The notes beneath the pieces were generated by a model, which worked only from the letters and a program-made list of their open reading frames with translations, had not been told where the DNA came from and made no database searches. From positions 1-64,000 of the forward strand of contig JAUHYW010000061.1 in assembly GCA_030426085.1 (NCBI GenBank): 64,000 nt of DNA, read 5' to 3'. The first letter of the stretch is position 1, and every line of letters starts with the position of its first letter. The stretch comes from a bacterium (GTDB lineage Bacteria > Myxococcota_A > Bradymonadia > UBA7976 > UBA1532). Made by a program: the position numbers and the translations under genes. Positions 25,580 to 33,795 of the stretch are shown one piece after another.

Positions 25580-26710
25580 ATGCCCCGCCTGCCCCGTCGC
25601 GCCCGCCGGCCGCGCGTGCAACCCGGCGCCGCCCCCGGCACCGTCCAGCGCCCGCAGTCCGAGTCCCCGGTCGAGATGCGGGTCATCGTCTACGACGGTG
25701 AGCGCTTCATCGACGAGCGGGTCCATGACCTCCAGCGGGCCTTCGAACTGCACGAGCAGCCGGGGATCACCTGGATCGACGTGGTCTCGCCCGACGTGAC
25801 GACGCTCAACGCGCTCGGCGCCCGCTTCGAACTGCACCCGCTGACCCTCGAAGACATCGCCGACGGGCGCCAGCGGTCGAAGCTCGAGGCGTACCGCGAT
25901 CACCTCTTCATCGTCGTGCGGGCGGTGCGCCCCGATCCCGACGTGCTCTTCCGCAACCATCAGGTGGCGCTGTTCGTGGGCAAGGGCTTCGTCATCTCGG
26001 TGCGCGACGAGCGCCACGGGCAGTTCGAGCCGGTGCGCGAGCGCTTGCAAGTGGCCCGGGGGCGCATCCGCGAGCGGGGGGCGGACTATCTGGGCTACGC
26101 GCTGCTCGACTCGGTGGTCGATCACTACCTGCCGGTGGTCGACGTGGTCACCGAGCAGATCGAGACGCTCGCCGACGACCTGCTCGGGCCGTCCACCGAG
26201 TCGCTCGTGGCCCAGGTGCAGGACGCCCGGCGGGCGCTCGGGCGGCTGCGGCGGCTGTCGATGCCGCTCAAGGACGTCGTCGAGTCGATGCACCGCGAGC
26301 CGGTGGTGTTGGCCGACGAGACCCGGCTCTTCCTGCGGGACTGCATCGACAACGCGGTGACCATCCTCGACTCGGTCGAGCAGCTCCGGGAGATGGCGAC
26401 CCATGTGATGGACGCCCACATGGCGCTGGTCAACCACCGGATGAACGAGGTGATGAAGGTGCTGACGGTGATGTCGGCGGTGTTCATCCCGCTGAGCTTC
26501 ATCGCCGGGCTGTACGGCATGAACTTCGACGGCGGCGTGTCGCCGTACAACATGCCCGAGCTGCGCTGGACCTACGGCTACCCGTTCGCCCTGAGCCTCA
26601 TGACGCTGCTGGCCGGCACGCTGGTGTTCTACTTCTACCGACGGGGGTGGCTGGGGCGGAGCGCGGCGGCCGACGTCACGCCGATCGCGGCCCGGGACGA
26701 CAAGGCCTGA
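25580..26710 (+). CDS. corA: CorA-type magnesium/cobalt transporter
   Basis: The 376-residue inner-membrane channel protein has the CorA layout. A soluble alpha/beta funnel comes first (WIDVVSP, HPLTLEDI), then a long helix with LGRLRRLSMPLKDV, then two C-terminal membrane helices. The first ends in the selectivity motif YGMN (about 311-314). The tail is short and basic (YRRGWLGR). The start is taken as ATG 25580 because GAGG lies 5 bases upstream; a GTG at 25574 is possible. It stands alone downstream of an AT-rich regulatory gap. Confidence 0.9.
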   Translation: MPRLPRRARRPRVQPGAAPGTVQRPQSESPVEMRVIVYDGERFIDERVHDLQRAFELHEQPGITWIDVVSPDVTTLNALGARFELHPLTLEDIADGRQRSKLEAYRDHLFIVVRAVRPDPDVLFRNHQVALFVGKGFVISVRDERHGQFEPVRERLQVARGRIRERGADYLGYALLDSVVDHYLPVVDVVTEQIETLADDLLGPSTESLVAQVQDARRALGRLRRLSMPLKDVVESMHREPVVLADETRLFLRDCIDNAVTILDSVEQLREMATHVMDAHMALVNHRMNEVMKVLTVMSAVFIPLSFIAGLYGMNFDGGVSPYNMPELRWTYGYPFALSLMTLLAGTLVFYFYRRGWLGRSAAADVTPIAARDDKA

Positions 26711-26731
26711 CGCCGACATCGCGCAGCGGGT

Positions 26732-26760
26732 TTGCCCGCGGTCCTGCGTTCGGGCATGAT
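26732..26760 (+). promoter_or_regulatory. Candidate sigma-70 promoter for the PilZ-like gene
   Basis: TTGCCC (26732-26737) and CATGAT (26755-26760) are separated by 17 bases. They sit just before an AGGAGG ribosome binding site and the start at 26778, implying a leader of about 10 bases. The -35 also lies in a GCGGG/CCCGC hairpin that may terminate corA. Confidence 0.4.
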
Positions 26761-26777
26761 CCGCACAGGAGGTGCGT

Positions 26778-27161
26778 ATGGACCGGCGGGACGAGGGAGA
26801 CGGCCTCGACGCGAGGCTGTGGGCCGCCGAGACCATGCCGCTCCCCCAGGTGAGCGACGACGCCCGCCCGGCGGCCGGCGGGCAGGCTCGGGCGGTCGTG
26901 ATGCACCTCGAGAAGCCGGCCGATGTCGCCCGGGTCTTCAACCGCAACGCCACCGTGTTCGTGCTGATGCCCGACCCGCCGCGGCTGGGCACCGCCGTCG
27001 AGTGCGTGCTGGTGCACCCCACCGATCACCGCGAGGTCAAGGTGATGGCCGAGGTGACCCGGGTCGGTGAGACGCTGGCCGGCACCGGGGTCGAGCTGCG
27101 CTTCGAGACGCCGGGCCCCGCGCTGCGGGAGACGCTGCTGGCGTTCGTCCGCGCCCGCTGA
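26778..27161 (+). CDS. Small PilZ-like domain protein
   Basis: The 127-residue protein starts at ATG 26778 after AGGAGG. Residues about 40-125 have the beta-barrel rhythm of the PilZ/TIGR02266 family (VFNRNATVFVLMP, PPRLGTAVECVL, VMAEVTRVG, then GTGVELRF). The c-di-GMP-binding RxxxR motif is not visible, and D/NxSxxG is reduced, so it may be a non-binding adaptor of the myxobacterial type. No partner is adjacent. Confidence 0.5.
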   Translation: MDRRDEGDGLDARLWAAETMPLPQVSDDARPAAGGQARAVVMHLEKPADVARVFNRNATVFVLMPDPPRLGTAVECVLVHPTDHREVKVMAEVTRVGETLAGTGVELRFETPGPALRETLLAFVRAR

Positions 27162-27164
27162 GCC

Positions 27165-27944
27165 TCACCCCGCCATGCCCGCGCCGCCGGCTTCGGCCCG
27201 CTCGGCGAGGGCGATCAAAGACGTCAGGATGTCTTCGACCGCCTCTGCGGTCAGCGGGGGTTCGGTGTCGAGCGGCCCGTCCCATCCGACCCCGTCCGGC
27301 TGAAGATCGAGCACCGCCGCCCGGGGCAGCATGCGGGTCGTCAGCGCCTCGGCGCGGCGCGCCAGCTCGGGATCGGCGGCCCACAGCGCAGCGGCGGTCG
27401 GCGGATCGGGGCTGAGGCCGAGCAGGCCCGGCGGCAGATCGGGCACGTCTCGATGGTGATGCTTCGTCCGCAGGCGGCTCATCCAGCGGTGGGGCGGGTC
27501 GTCGGCGTCCGCCGGCACCAGCCGCAGGCTGGCCTCGAGCCGGGCGTCGACGGTCAGGCCCAGGCGCAGCCGCTCCCCGCCATGCCACTCGACGTGTACC
27601 GTGAACGGGCGGTCGTCGCGCACGCCGCCGATCCAGGGCAACCCCCGGTGGTGGCCGAGATCCGTCGCCGAGAGGCGGCGCACGCAGTCGGCGAGCAGCT
27701 CCAGGACCGGGGCCAGCGGCGCCCGGCTGCGGCGCTGCACGCCGATCTCGAGCACGGCGAAGAGGCCGGTCGCCGCCGCGCAGTACGGGATCCACGCCCG
27801 GGGCAGCCCGAGCCAGCCGGCGACGACCCAGGCGAGGCTGCCCAGGATCAGGCCCCCGGCGAGCACGCCGAAGGCGACGCCGGGCCACGAGCGGCGGCCG
27901 AGGCGAGCGATCAGGGCCGAGCGGTCGAGTTCAATAGCAGACAT
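27165..27944 (-). CDS. Two-helix membrane protein of unknown function
   Basis: The 259-residue protein is not recognised. Two membrane helices lie at about residues 21-45 and 50-68 (GVAFGVLAGGLILGSLAWVV; WIPYCAAATGLFAVLEI), followed by a soluble cytoplasmic or periplasmic part with no known motif. The ATG lies inside the last codons of the upstream lipoprotein gene (14-base overlap), so its translation is probably coupled. It is the third gene of a minus-strand operon with two paralogous lipoproteins and could be their membrane partner. Confidence 0.55.
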   Translation of the reverse strand: MSAIELDRSALIARLGRRSWPGVAFGVLAGGLILGSLAWVVAGWLGLPRAWIPYCAAATGLFAVLEIGVQRRSRAPLAPVLELLADCVRRLSATDLGHHRGLPWIGGVRDDRPFTVHVEWHGGERLRLGLTVDARLEASLRLVPADADDPPHRWMSRLRTKHHHRDVPDLPPGLLGLSPDPPTAAALWAADPELARRAEALTTRMLPRAAVLDLQPDGVGWDGPLDTEPPLTAEAVEDILTSLIALAERAEAGGAGMAG

Positions 27945-29481
27945 GGCGTCCGTAGAGGATGCGTGCCTCCCCCGCCGCCGCTTCGCGCAGGATCGCGATC
28001 TCGACGGTCGAAGGGTCGGGCTGGAAGGCGGCGGCTGCGCGCACGTTCGCCGGGGCGCCCGGCAGGCTGCCGTCGAACGCCCGGTCGGGCCGCGCCGGAT
28101 CGGGCAGGGTCAGGTGGAGGCGCCCGCCGGCCCGGTAGATCGCGCCGACGCCCCCCGGCAGGGCGAGCGCCTGGGAGTCGTCGGGGGTCGCCTGCCAGGG
28201 GGCCCCGACGACCCCGTCCAGGAGCTGGCTGCCATCGGCGGACAGCGTGCGCCACTCGAGCACGCCGGTCTCTCCGAGGGCGGTCAGGATGACCAGGCCG
28301 CCCGCGCCCCGGGCGACGGTGATGCGGTCGACGAGCGGGCCGTCGATCGCCGCCGAGGTGCTCCCGACCAGCGTCAGGGCCGGGTCGAATCGATCCACCC
28401 GCAGCGCGTGGGCCGGGGGGTCGTCCCCGGTGGTCACATCCCCCACGAGCACCGCGTCCCCGTTGGCGAGGACCGCCGCAGCGTTCTGCAGCGGGCCCGC
28501 GGGCCGGGTCTCGCCGGTCAGCGGCGGCGGCCACAGCTCAGCGTCGGCCCCGGCACCATCCCACGCGTCGACCACCAGCTCGCCCAGCGGCGGGTCGGCG
28601 CGCTCGATGTGGCTCTCGACGAAGGTCAGCAGCGCGGGCACCTCCCCCGGTCGCGCGGCGATCGCCGGCGGCTGCGGCCAGTCGACCCACATGCCCCGGA
28701 CGCGCACCCCGTCGTCGCCACGGGCGATGAGCTGGACCTGATCTTCGGCGTCCACCGCGACCCGGCGCCACGCGGCGAGGACGAACCTCTCGCCGACCGC
28801 GGCCGAGGTCAGCCCCACGAGCACGCCCGGGTTGGCCTCCCGGGGGTCGCCCAGGCGCTGCTCGTCGGCGTCGGCCGGGGCGGTCTGGTCGAAGATGAAG
28901 CTGCGCACGACCGGCTCGGCGCCCTCGGCGCGCAGGTCGTAGGCGGCGACGAACCGGCGCGCGCCGCGCCCGGCGAGGGTCACCTGCTGAGCGTCGTCGT
29001 CGCTGTCGGAGAAGCCGGTGGCGACGGTGACCCAGCCCGCGGCGTCGATGGCGCAGCCCCGGCGGCAGCCCTCCTCGATGGACGCGCCGATCGGGGTGGC
29101 GCCGGTCATGCAGCGGTACTCGCAGGCGCCCAGCACGCACAGCGGGACGGCCCCTTGGATGGCCACGCAGCCTTCGAGCGCCTCCGACCCCTCGTCGACC
29201 CGACCGTCGCAGTCGTCATCCGACCGGTTGCACGCCGAGGGCCGGGGCGCGCAGGCGGCGTCGGGCGGGCGCGCGTCGAGGGCGGCGTCGGGCGCGGGCC
29301 CCGTATCGGGTGGGGGGCCGAGGGGGTCGACGTCCGGATCGGCGACATCGAGGGTCGCGTCGGGCACCCCCCGGGCTTCGGCGAGCCGGTCGGGCAGCGT
29401 CGGGAAGCACGCCCCGAGGGCGAGCCCGCTGAGCAGCGCGGCGCCGCGCAGGCCGACGCCGACGACGTCAGTAGCAGACAT
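27931..29481 (-). CDS. Asp-rich lipoprotein, paralogue of its upstream neighbour
   Basis: The 516-residue protein has a signal with lipobox (LALGAC, Cys about 25), an Asp/Pro linker, one CNRSDDDCDGRVDEG metal-binding motif and a Cys-rich segment. A long beta-rich domain follows with FVAAYDLRAEGAEPVVRSFIF, VGLTSAAVGERFV, GGVGAIYRAG and a final LYGRHVCY. The same blocks occur in the gene upstream, so the two arose by tandem duplication. The start ATG lies within the upstream gene's end (14-base overlap). It is inferred to be on the outer membrane or surface. No enzyme motif is seen. Confidence 0.7.
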   Translation of the reverse strand: MSATDVVGVGLRGAALLSGLALGACFPTLPDRLAEARGVPDATLDVADPDVDPLGPPPDTGPAPDAALDARPPDAACAPRPSACNRSDDDCDGRVDEGSEALEGCVAIQGAVPLCVLGACEYRCMTGATPIGASIEEGCRRGCAIDAAGWVTVATGFSDSDDDAQQVTLAGRGARRFVAAYDLRAEGAEPVVRSFIFDQTAPADADEQRLGDPREANPGVLVGLTSAAVGERFVLAAWRRVAVDAEDQVQLIARGDDGVRVRGMWVDWPQPPAIAARPGEVPALLTFVESHIERADPPLGELVVDAWDGAGADAELWPPPLTGETRPAGPLQNAAAVLANGDAVLVGDVTTGDDPPAHALRVDRFDPALTLVGSTSAAIDGPLVDRITVARGAGGLVILTALGETGVLEWRTLSADGSQLLDGVVGAPWQATPDDSQALALPGGVGAIYRAGGRLHLTLPDPARPDRAFDGSLPGAPANVRAAAAFQPDPSTVEIAILREAAAGEARILYGRHVCY

Positions 29482-31198
29482 AGCGCCCGAAGATGACCTC
29501 GCCGTCGACCATGCGCCCGCCGTCGCGCAGGACGACGACCTCGACGACGTTCTGCGCCGGCTGGTAGGCGGCGACGGCGCGCACCTTGTTCTGGGAGTCG
29601 GGCAGGTGGCCTTCGAACTCGAACGCCGGGTAGTCGACGTCGGGCAGCGACAGGCGGACCCGCTCGCCGTCGCGGAAGATCGCGCCCACGCCGCCGGGCA
29701 GGGCCAGGGCCTGGGGCGCGATGGCCGCCCGCCAACGCATCGAGACCGGGTCGCCGGCGAAGCCGTTGCCGTTGAAGCGCAGACTCCGCCACTGGAGCGC
29801 GACGTCTTCGATCGCGGTGAACACCACGAACCCGGTGTTGCTGCGCGCGATGGAGATCCGGCCGACGATCGGGCCCGGCAGCGCCACGATGAAGCTGTTC
29901 TGCGGCACCAGCTCGGCGCTGAGCCGGTCGACCCGCACGCCGTACTGCGGGTCGCCGGCCTCGTCCTCGCTGACGACATCCCCCACGAGCGCCACTTCGC
30001 CGCTGGGCAGCGCCACCGCCGCGTTCTGCGCCGGCCCGGTCGGACGCGGGCCGCCGGCCAGCGGCATGGGCCGCTCCTCGGCGGCGCCGTCGGCGATGGA
30101 CCAGCGATAGGCCGTCAGCTCGCCCATCGGCGGCTCGTCGCGGTCGATGTGGCTCTCGACCAGCGCGACGACCGCCGGGGGTTCCCCGTCCAGCACCGCC
30201 AGGGCCGGGGGCTGGGGCCACTCCATCCAGAAGTCGCGCTGAGGCGAGCCCGCGCCGCCCCGGGCCATGAGCTGGATCTGGTCGTCGGCGTCCCCGTCGA
30301 CCTCGCGCCACGCGGCGGCCACGAAGTCTTCGCCGACCGCCGCCGAAGTCAGCCCGATCAGCACCCCGTCGTGCGCGTTGCGCGGGTCGCCGATCCGCTG
30401 CTCGACCGCCTCGGCCGGCGCGTTCGCCGAGAAGACGAAGCTGCGCACGAGCGGCTCGGCGTCCTCGGCGAGCAGATCGTAGGCCGCCACGAAGCGCCGA
30501 TCGCCGTCGGCCGCGAGGGTGATCTGCTGCGCGTCGTCGTCGCCCTTCTCGAAGTCCTGCGCGATGCGGATCCACTCGCCGACGAGCTCACAGCCCCGCG
30601 GCTGCCGGCAACGCCCGAGGGGGTCGTCCGGGATCGGCTCCGCGCCCTCCACGCAGTCGTAGACGCAGGCCTCCTCGACGCACGACTGGATCGTGCCGAG
30701 CACGCCGGGGCAGGCCTCGATGGCCTCGAGCTGCTCGTCGATCAAGCCGTTGCAGTTGTCGTCGACGCCGTTGCACCCCGCCCCCTGTGATGTGCAGCCG
30801 GCGTCGACCTCGGGGCCCAGATCGGGCGGGAGATCCATATCGACCCGCGGCCCCGCGTCGATGGGCGGGCCGAGGTCGGGCAGACCGACGTCCTCTTCGG
30901 GCGGGGCGACGTCGGGCAGCGCCCGGTCGAGCGGGCGCATGTCGCGGGCCAGGTCGAGCCCGCCCGTATCCACCGGGCCGCGATCCACGATCGGCGACGG
31001 CCCGTCGAGCCCCTGATCGTTCGCGCCGTCCGTCGCCGCCCGGGGTACGCAGACCCCGCCCACGCAGCGCCGGTCGGGGTCGCACTCCTCGTCGACCGCG
31101 CAGGCGTCTTCCAACGCCGGCAGGCAGCCGGTGAACAGCAGCGCGGCGAGCCCGAGGGCGCGCCAGGGGCGGAAGGCTTCGGCAGTCCCGGATCGCAT
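29468..31198 (-). CDS. Asp-rich lipoprotein with EGF-like and CNG metal-binding motifs
   Basis: The 576-residue protein begins MRSGTAEAF and has a lipobox (LFTGC). A small Cys-rich segment follows (CAVDEECDPDRRCVGGVC), then a long Asp/Pro linker and CNGVDDNCNGLIDE. The beta-rich domain is shared with the downstream paralogue: FVAAYDLLAEDAEPLVRSFVF, LIGLTSAAVGEDFV, GGVGAIFRDG and terminal FGRYVCY. No Shine-Dalgarno sequence precedes the ATG; a TAGATT hexamer on the minus strand ends 6 bases before it. It heads a three-gene unit. The function is unknown; a calcium-dependent surface structure is plausible. Confidence 0.72.
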   Translation of the reverse strand: MRSGTAEAFRPWRALGLAALLFTGCLPALEDACAVDEECDPDRRCVGGVCVPRAATDGANDQGLDGPSPIVDRGPVDTGGLDLARDMRPLDRALPDVAPPEEDVGLPDLGPPIDAGPRVDMDLPPDLGPEVDAGCTSQGAGCNGVDDNCNGLIDEQLEAIEACPGVLGTIQSCVEEACVYDCVEGAEPIPDDPLGRCRQPRGCELVGEWIRIAQDFEKGDDDAQQITLAADGDRRFVAAYDLLAEDAEPLVRSFVFSANAPAEAVEQRIGDPRNAHDGVLIGLTSAAVGEDFVAAAWREVDGDADDQIQLMARGGAGSPQRDFWMEWPQPPALAVLDGEPPAVVALVESHIDRDEPPMGELTAYRWSIADGAAEERPMPLAGGPRPTGPAQNAAVALPSGEVALVGDVVSEDEAGDPQYGVRVDRLSAELVPQNSFIVALPGPIVGRISIARSNTGFVVFTAIEDVALQWRSLRFNGNGFAGDPVSMRWRAAIAPQALALPGGVGAIFRDGERVRLSLPDVDYPAFEFEGHLPDSQNKVRAVAAYQPAQNVVEVVVLRDGGRMVDGEVIFGRYVCY

Positions 31199-31204
31199 GC
31201 GACC

Positions 31205-31210
31205 AATCTA
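31205..31210 (-). promoter_or_regulatory. Candidate -10 hexamer for the upstream lipoprotein gene
   Basis: TAGATT on the minus strand, preceded by TGG, ends 6 bases before the ATG at 31198, which lacks an SD sequence. This suggests leaderless mRNA. A convincing -35 is not seen. Confidence 0.35.
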
Positions 31211-31261
31211 CCAGAAGCCCCGGGAGATCGACCCACCCGATGCGGCGGGGCGCGCCACGCC

Positions 31262-31290
31262 TTGCGCGCCCCGCCGCGCGGCGGTAGCGT
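31262..31290 (+). promoter_or_regulatory. Leaderless promoter of the DUF1415 gene
   Basis: TTGCGC (31262-31267) and TAGCGT (31285-31290) are 17 bases apart. The -10 is preceded by GCGG and ends 6 bases before the ATG at 31297. No ribosome binding site is present. Confidence 0.5.
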
Positions 31291-31296
31291 CCGCCG

Positions 31297-31875
31297 ATGC
31301 GTGAACCCGAGCCCCCCGATCCGCCCCGGCCCTCGACCGAGGCGGTACGCCGCGCGGTGCGCCGGTGGGTCGAAGAGATCGTCGTCGGCGAGGGCCTGTG
31401 CCCGTTCGCCCGGCCCGTATTGCACCGGATGCGGATCACCGTCAGCGAGGCGACGGCGCTCGAGCCGCTGCTGACCGACCTCGGGCGGGAGCTGGAGCGG
31501 CTGGTCGAGACCCCCAGCGGGCTGCTGCCGACGACGCTCGTGGCCGCGCCGCGCATGCTCGACGACTTCGAGGACTACCTCGACGCGCTCGAGATCGCCC
31601 AGGCGCTGCTGTCGGGCGCCGGGCTCGACGGCGTGATCCAGCTCGCCTCGTTCCACCCCGACTATCGCTTCGCCGACGCGGCGCCCGACGACCCGGCCAA
31701 CGGCACCAACCAGAGCCCGGTCCCGCTGTTCCACCTGCTCCGGGAGGACGACGTCGCCCACGCGATCGACACCCACCCCGATCCAGACGGCATCCCCTTC
31801 CGCAATCAGGCGCGCTTCCGCCGGCTCGGCGCCGAGGGCGTGCGGGCGCTGCTGGCCCGGATCCACGTCGATTGA
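31297..31875 (+). CDS. DUF1415 family protein
   Basis: The 192-residue cytosolic protein has the family signature in order: WVEEIVVGEGLCPFARPV, TTLVAAPRMLDDFEDYLD, QLASFHPDYRFADA, GTNQSPVPLFHLLRED and the final IPFRNQARFRRLG. Its length is normal. The biochemical role of DUF1415 is not known; the conserved Cys in LCPFA and the His in SFHPDY are candidate functional residues. It is preceded by a clear promoter that leaves essentially no leader. Confidence 0.88.
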   Translation: MREPEPPDPPRPSTEAVRRAVRRWVEEIVVGEGLCPFARPVLHRMRITVSEATALEPLLTDLGRELERLVETPSGLLPTTLVAAPRMLDDFEDYLDALEIAQALLSGAGLDGVIQLASFHPDYRFADAAPDDPANGTNQSPVPLFHLLREDDVAHAIDTHPDPDGIPFRNQARFRRLGAEGVRALLARIHVD

Positions 31876-31881
31876 CCGGCG

Positions 31882-32274
31882 TCAGTCGGGCAGCGTCGGC
31901 CGTCGGCGGATCTGCCACGCCCCGTAGGCCAGCCGCACCGTCATGAGAGCCACCCCGGCGCCCCCGAGGCCCAGCGCGACATCGGGCAAGGCGGCGACGA
32001 GCTTGCCGTGGGCCAGCCGGGTGCGGATCTGCTCGACGAGCGCCTTGCGGGCCGGCTGATCGAGCGCCGACCAGTCGTGGGGGGCCCCGTCGAGCCAGGC
32101 CGCGCGGGCCACCGCCAGCGCCGGATCCACCGCCAGGTGCACCAGCCACGGGCCGAGGGCGAGCAGCCCGGCGGCCAGCAGCAGCCCCAGCAGAGCCTGC
32201 CCCCGGCGGATCGCCAGCCACAGCGCCAGCGGCGGCGCACCGGCGGCCAGCGCGGCGACCAGGAGGGGGATCAC
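31882..32274 (-). CDS. Small membrane protein, last gene of a minus-strand group
   Basis: The 130-residue protein has two hydrophobic helices at the N terminus, another near residue 95-115, and a basic tail (QIRRRPTLPD). The GTG start overlaps the stop of the ATC-hydrolase-like gene (GTGA). I do not recognise the family. Coupling suggests that it serves or anchors the upstream enzyme. Confidence 0.5.
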   Translation of the reverse strand: MIPLLVAALAAGAPPLALWLAIRRGQALLGLLLAAGLLALGPWLVHLAVDPALAVARAAWLDGAPHDWSALDQPARKALVEQIRTRLAHGKLVAALPDVALGLGGAGVALMTVRLAYGAWQIRRRPTLPD

Positions 32275-32894
32275 CGCCCGTCGGCCGGATCGGCGTAGCG
32301 CAGCACGAACGGGCAGCGGTCGCCGCCCACCGCCAGCGTCGTCTCGCGGATGAGCACGACGTCCGGCTCGACCTCGCCGAAGAAGCGGGCGTCGCCGGCG
32401 CAGAACAGCGGGGCCAGCTCGGGGCAGCCGGCGGCGTGGCACAGCGCGACGAAGCGGCAGGCGGTGACCGTGAACCGGACCTCGTCGGCGCCGATGTGAT
32501 CGAAGCGCACGTCGGCGTTGGGGAAGCGGGCCATGCGCTCGCGCACGAAGCGATCCCGCTCATCGGGGGACATGGAGGCGAGGGTCTCCCGGCGCAGCGG
32601 GCCGACGGTCTGCCCCAGGAAGGCCAGCGCGGCGGCCTCGACGACCGCGGCGGTGGCCGCGATGGCCGTCGAGTCGTCGTAGCGCTCGACGAGCACCCCG
32701 AACAGCACGATGGCCGGCCCGATCTGGGCCCGGCTCCGGGCGTCCTTCTCGTCCCGGGGCGGAGGCAGGTGGCCGAACGGGCGACCGGCGGACCGGCGGC
32801 GCTCGATGGCCAGCCCGAGGGCGAGCGCCCGCCACCAGCCGAAGCGGCGGCGCAGCACGCCGAACGCGGCGCGGGTCGGGGCGTCGAGCTTCAT
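32271..32894 (-). CDS. L-2-amino-thiazoline-4-carboxylic acid hydrolase-like protein
   Basis: The 207-residue protein resembles the ATC-hydrolase-like family (PF14196). A C-terminal block with VTACRFVALCHAAGCPEL, PLFCAGDARFF and a final LAVGGDRCPFVLRY has the spaced Cys, Asp and His of that family. Members are often part of natural-product or unknown pathways, and most are not proven ATC hydrolases. The start ATG overlaps the crotonase stop (ATGA), and its own stop overlaps the next gene. The role is inferred only at family level. Confidence 0.6.
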   Translation of the reverse strand: MKLDAPTRAAFGVLRRRFGWWRALALGLAIERRRSAGRPFGHLPPPRDEKDARSRAQIGPAIVLFGVLVERYDDSTAIAATAAVVEAAALAFLGQTVGPLRRETLASMSPDERDRFVRERMARFPNADVRFDHIGADEVRFTVTACRFVALCHAAGCPELAPLFCAGDARFFGEVEPDVVLIRETTLAVGGDRCPFVLRYADPADGR

Positions 32895-33736
32895 CGCTCC
32901 GTGTCGGCAGGCGGGTCGGACGAGGTGGACGGATCGAAGGGCTCGAGCGGCCCCCACGGCGCCGGCTCGCCGCCGAGGATGGCCTTGAAGTGCGCCCGCC
33001 CGACGGCCGCCTCGCCGCCGAACAGGCAGTGTTCATAGGCCCGGGCCTCGATCTCGGCCCGCTCGGCGGCCGGGATCCCCACCGCGGCGAGCGCGGCCGC
33101 CTTGAACGCGGCGACGGCCGTCGGGCTGCGGCGGGCGACGCGCCCGGCCAGCGCCCGGGCCCGCTGCATGGCCCGGTCGTGATCGGCGCAGACCTCCTGG
33201 ATCAACCCGATGCGCAGCGCCTCGTCGGCGCCGATCTGCTCGCCGGTCATGCCCAGCCGCAGCGCCTGGGGCAGCCCGACGAGGGCCCACAGCTCGGACG
33301 ATCCGCCGGCCCCGGGGATGATGCCCAGCCCGGTCTCGGGCAGCCCGAAGCGGGCCGTCGGCAGCGCGACGCGGTAGTCGGCGGTGATGAGGAACTCGGT
33401 GCCCCAGCCCAGCGCGACGCCGTTGACGAGGGTGACGTGGAACAGCGGCAGCCGCCGCAGCCGGGCGAGGACCTCCCGCTGACGCCGGACGTGGGCCGCG
33501 ACCTGGGCGTCGGTCCAGCCGACCCGCTCGGTCACGTCGGCCCCCGCGATGTAGATCGGGGTGCCCTTGCGCGAGGCCCGTCGGGAGAAGCTGATCAGCA
33601 CCCGGGTGCCCCGCTCGACGAGGCCCCGGCCGAGGGCGTCGAGCTCGTCGAGGCGGGCCGAGCCCATCTCGTTGGCCTTGCCGTGGTCGAACTCCAGGAG
33701 GGTCAGCGCGCCGTCGTGGGTGATCGAGAGGCTCAT
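32891..33736 (-). CDS. Enoyl-CoA hydratase/isomerase (crotonase) family protein
   Basis: The 281-residue protein has the crotonase fold: GTPIYIAGADVTE forms one half of the oxyanion hole and GVALGWGTEFLITADYRVA the second; GLPETGLGIIPGAGGS and GLIQEV follow. The usual pair of catalytic Glu is represented by LPETGLGI and the GTEF segment; the specific reaction cannot be fixed. GGAG precedes the ATG at 33736. It is translationally coupled to the ATC-hydrolase-like gene downstream. Confidence 0.82.
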   Translation of the reverse strand: MSLSITHDGALTLLEFDHGKANEMGSARLDELDALGRGLVERGTRVLISFSRRASRKGTPIYIAGADVTERVGWTDAQVAAHVRRQREVLARLRRLPLFHVTLVNGVALGWGTEFLITADYRVALPTARFGLPETGLGIIPGAGGSSELWALVGLPQALRLGMTGEQIGADEALRIGLIQEVCADHDRAMQRARALAGRVARRSPTAVAAFKAAALAAVGIPAAERAEIEARAYEHCLFGGEAAVGRAHFKAILGGEPAPWGPLEPFDPSTSSDPPADTER

Positions 33737-33795
33737 CGGTGCTCCGCTTGCCGTGGTCGCCGCGTCATACGCGCTCCGGGTCGGGCTCGCCAGCC

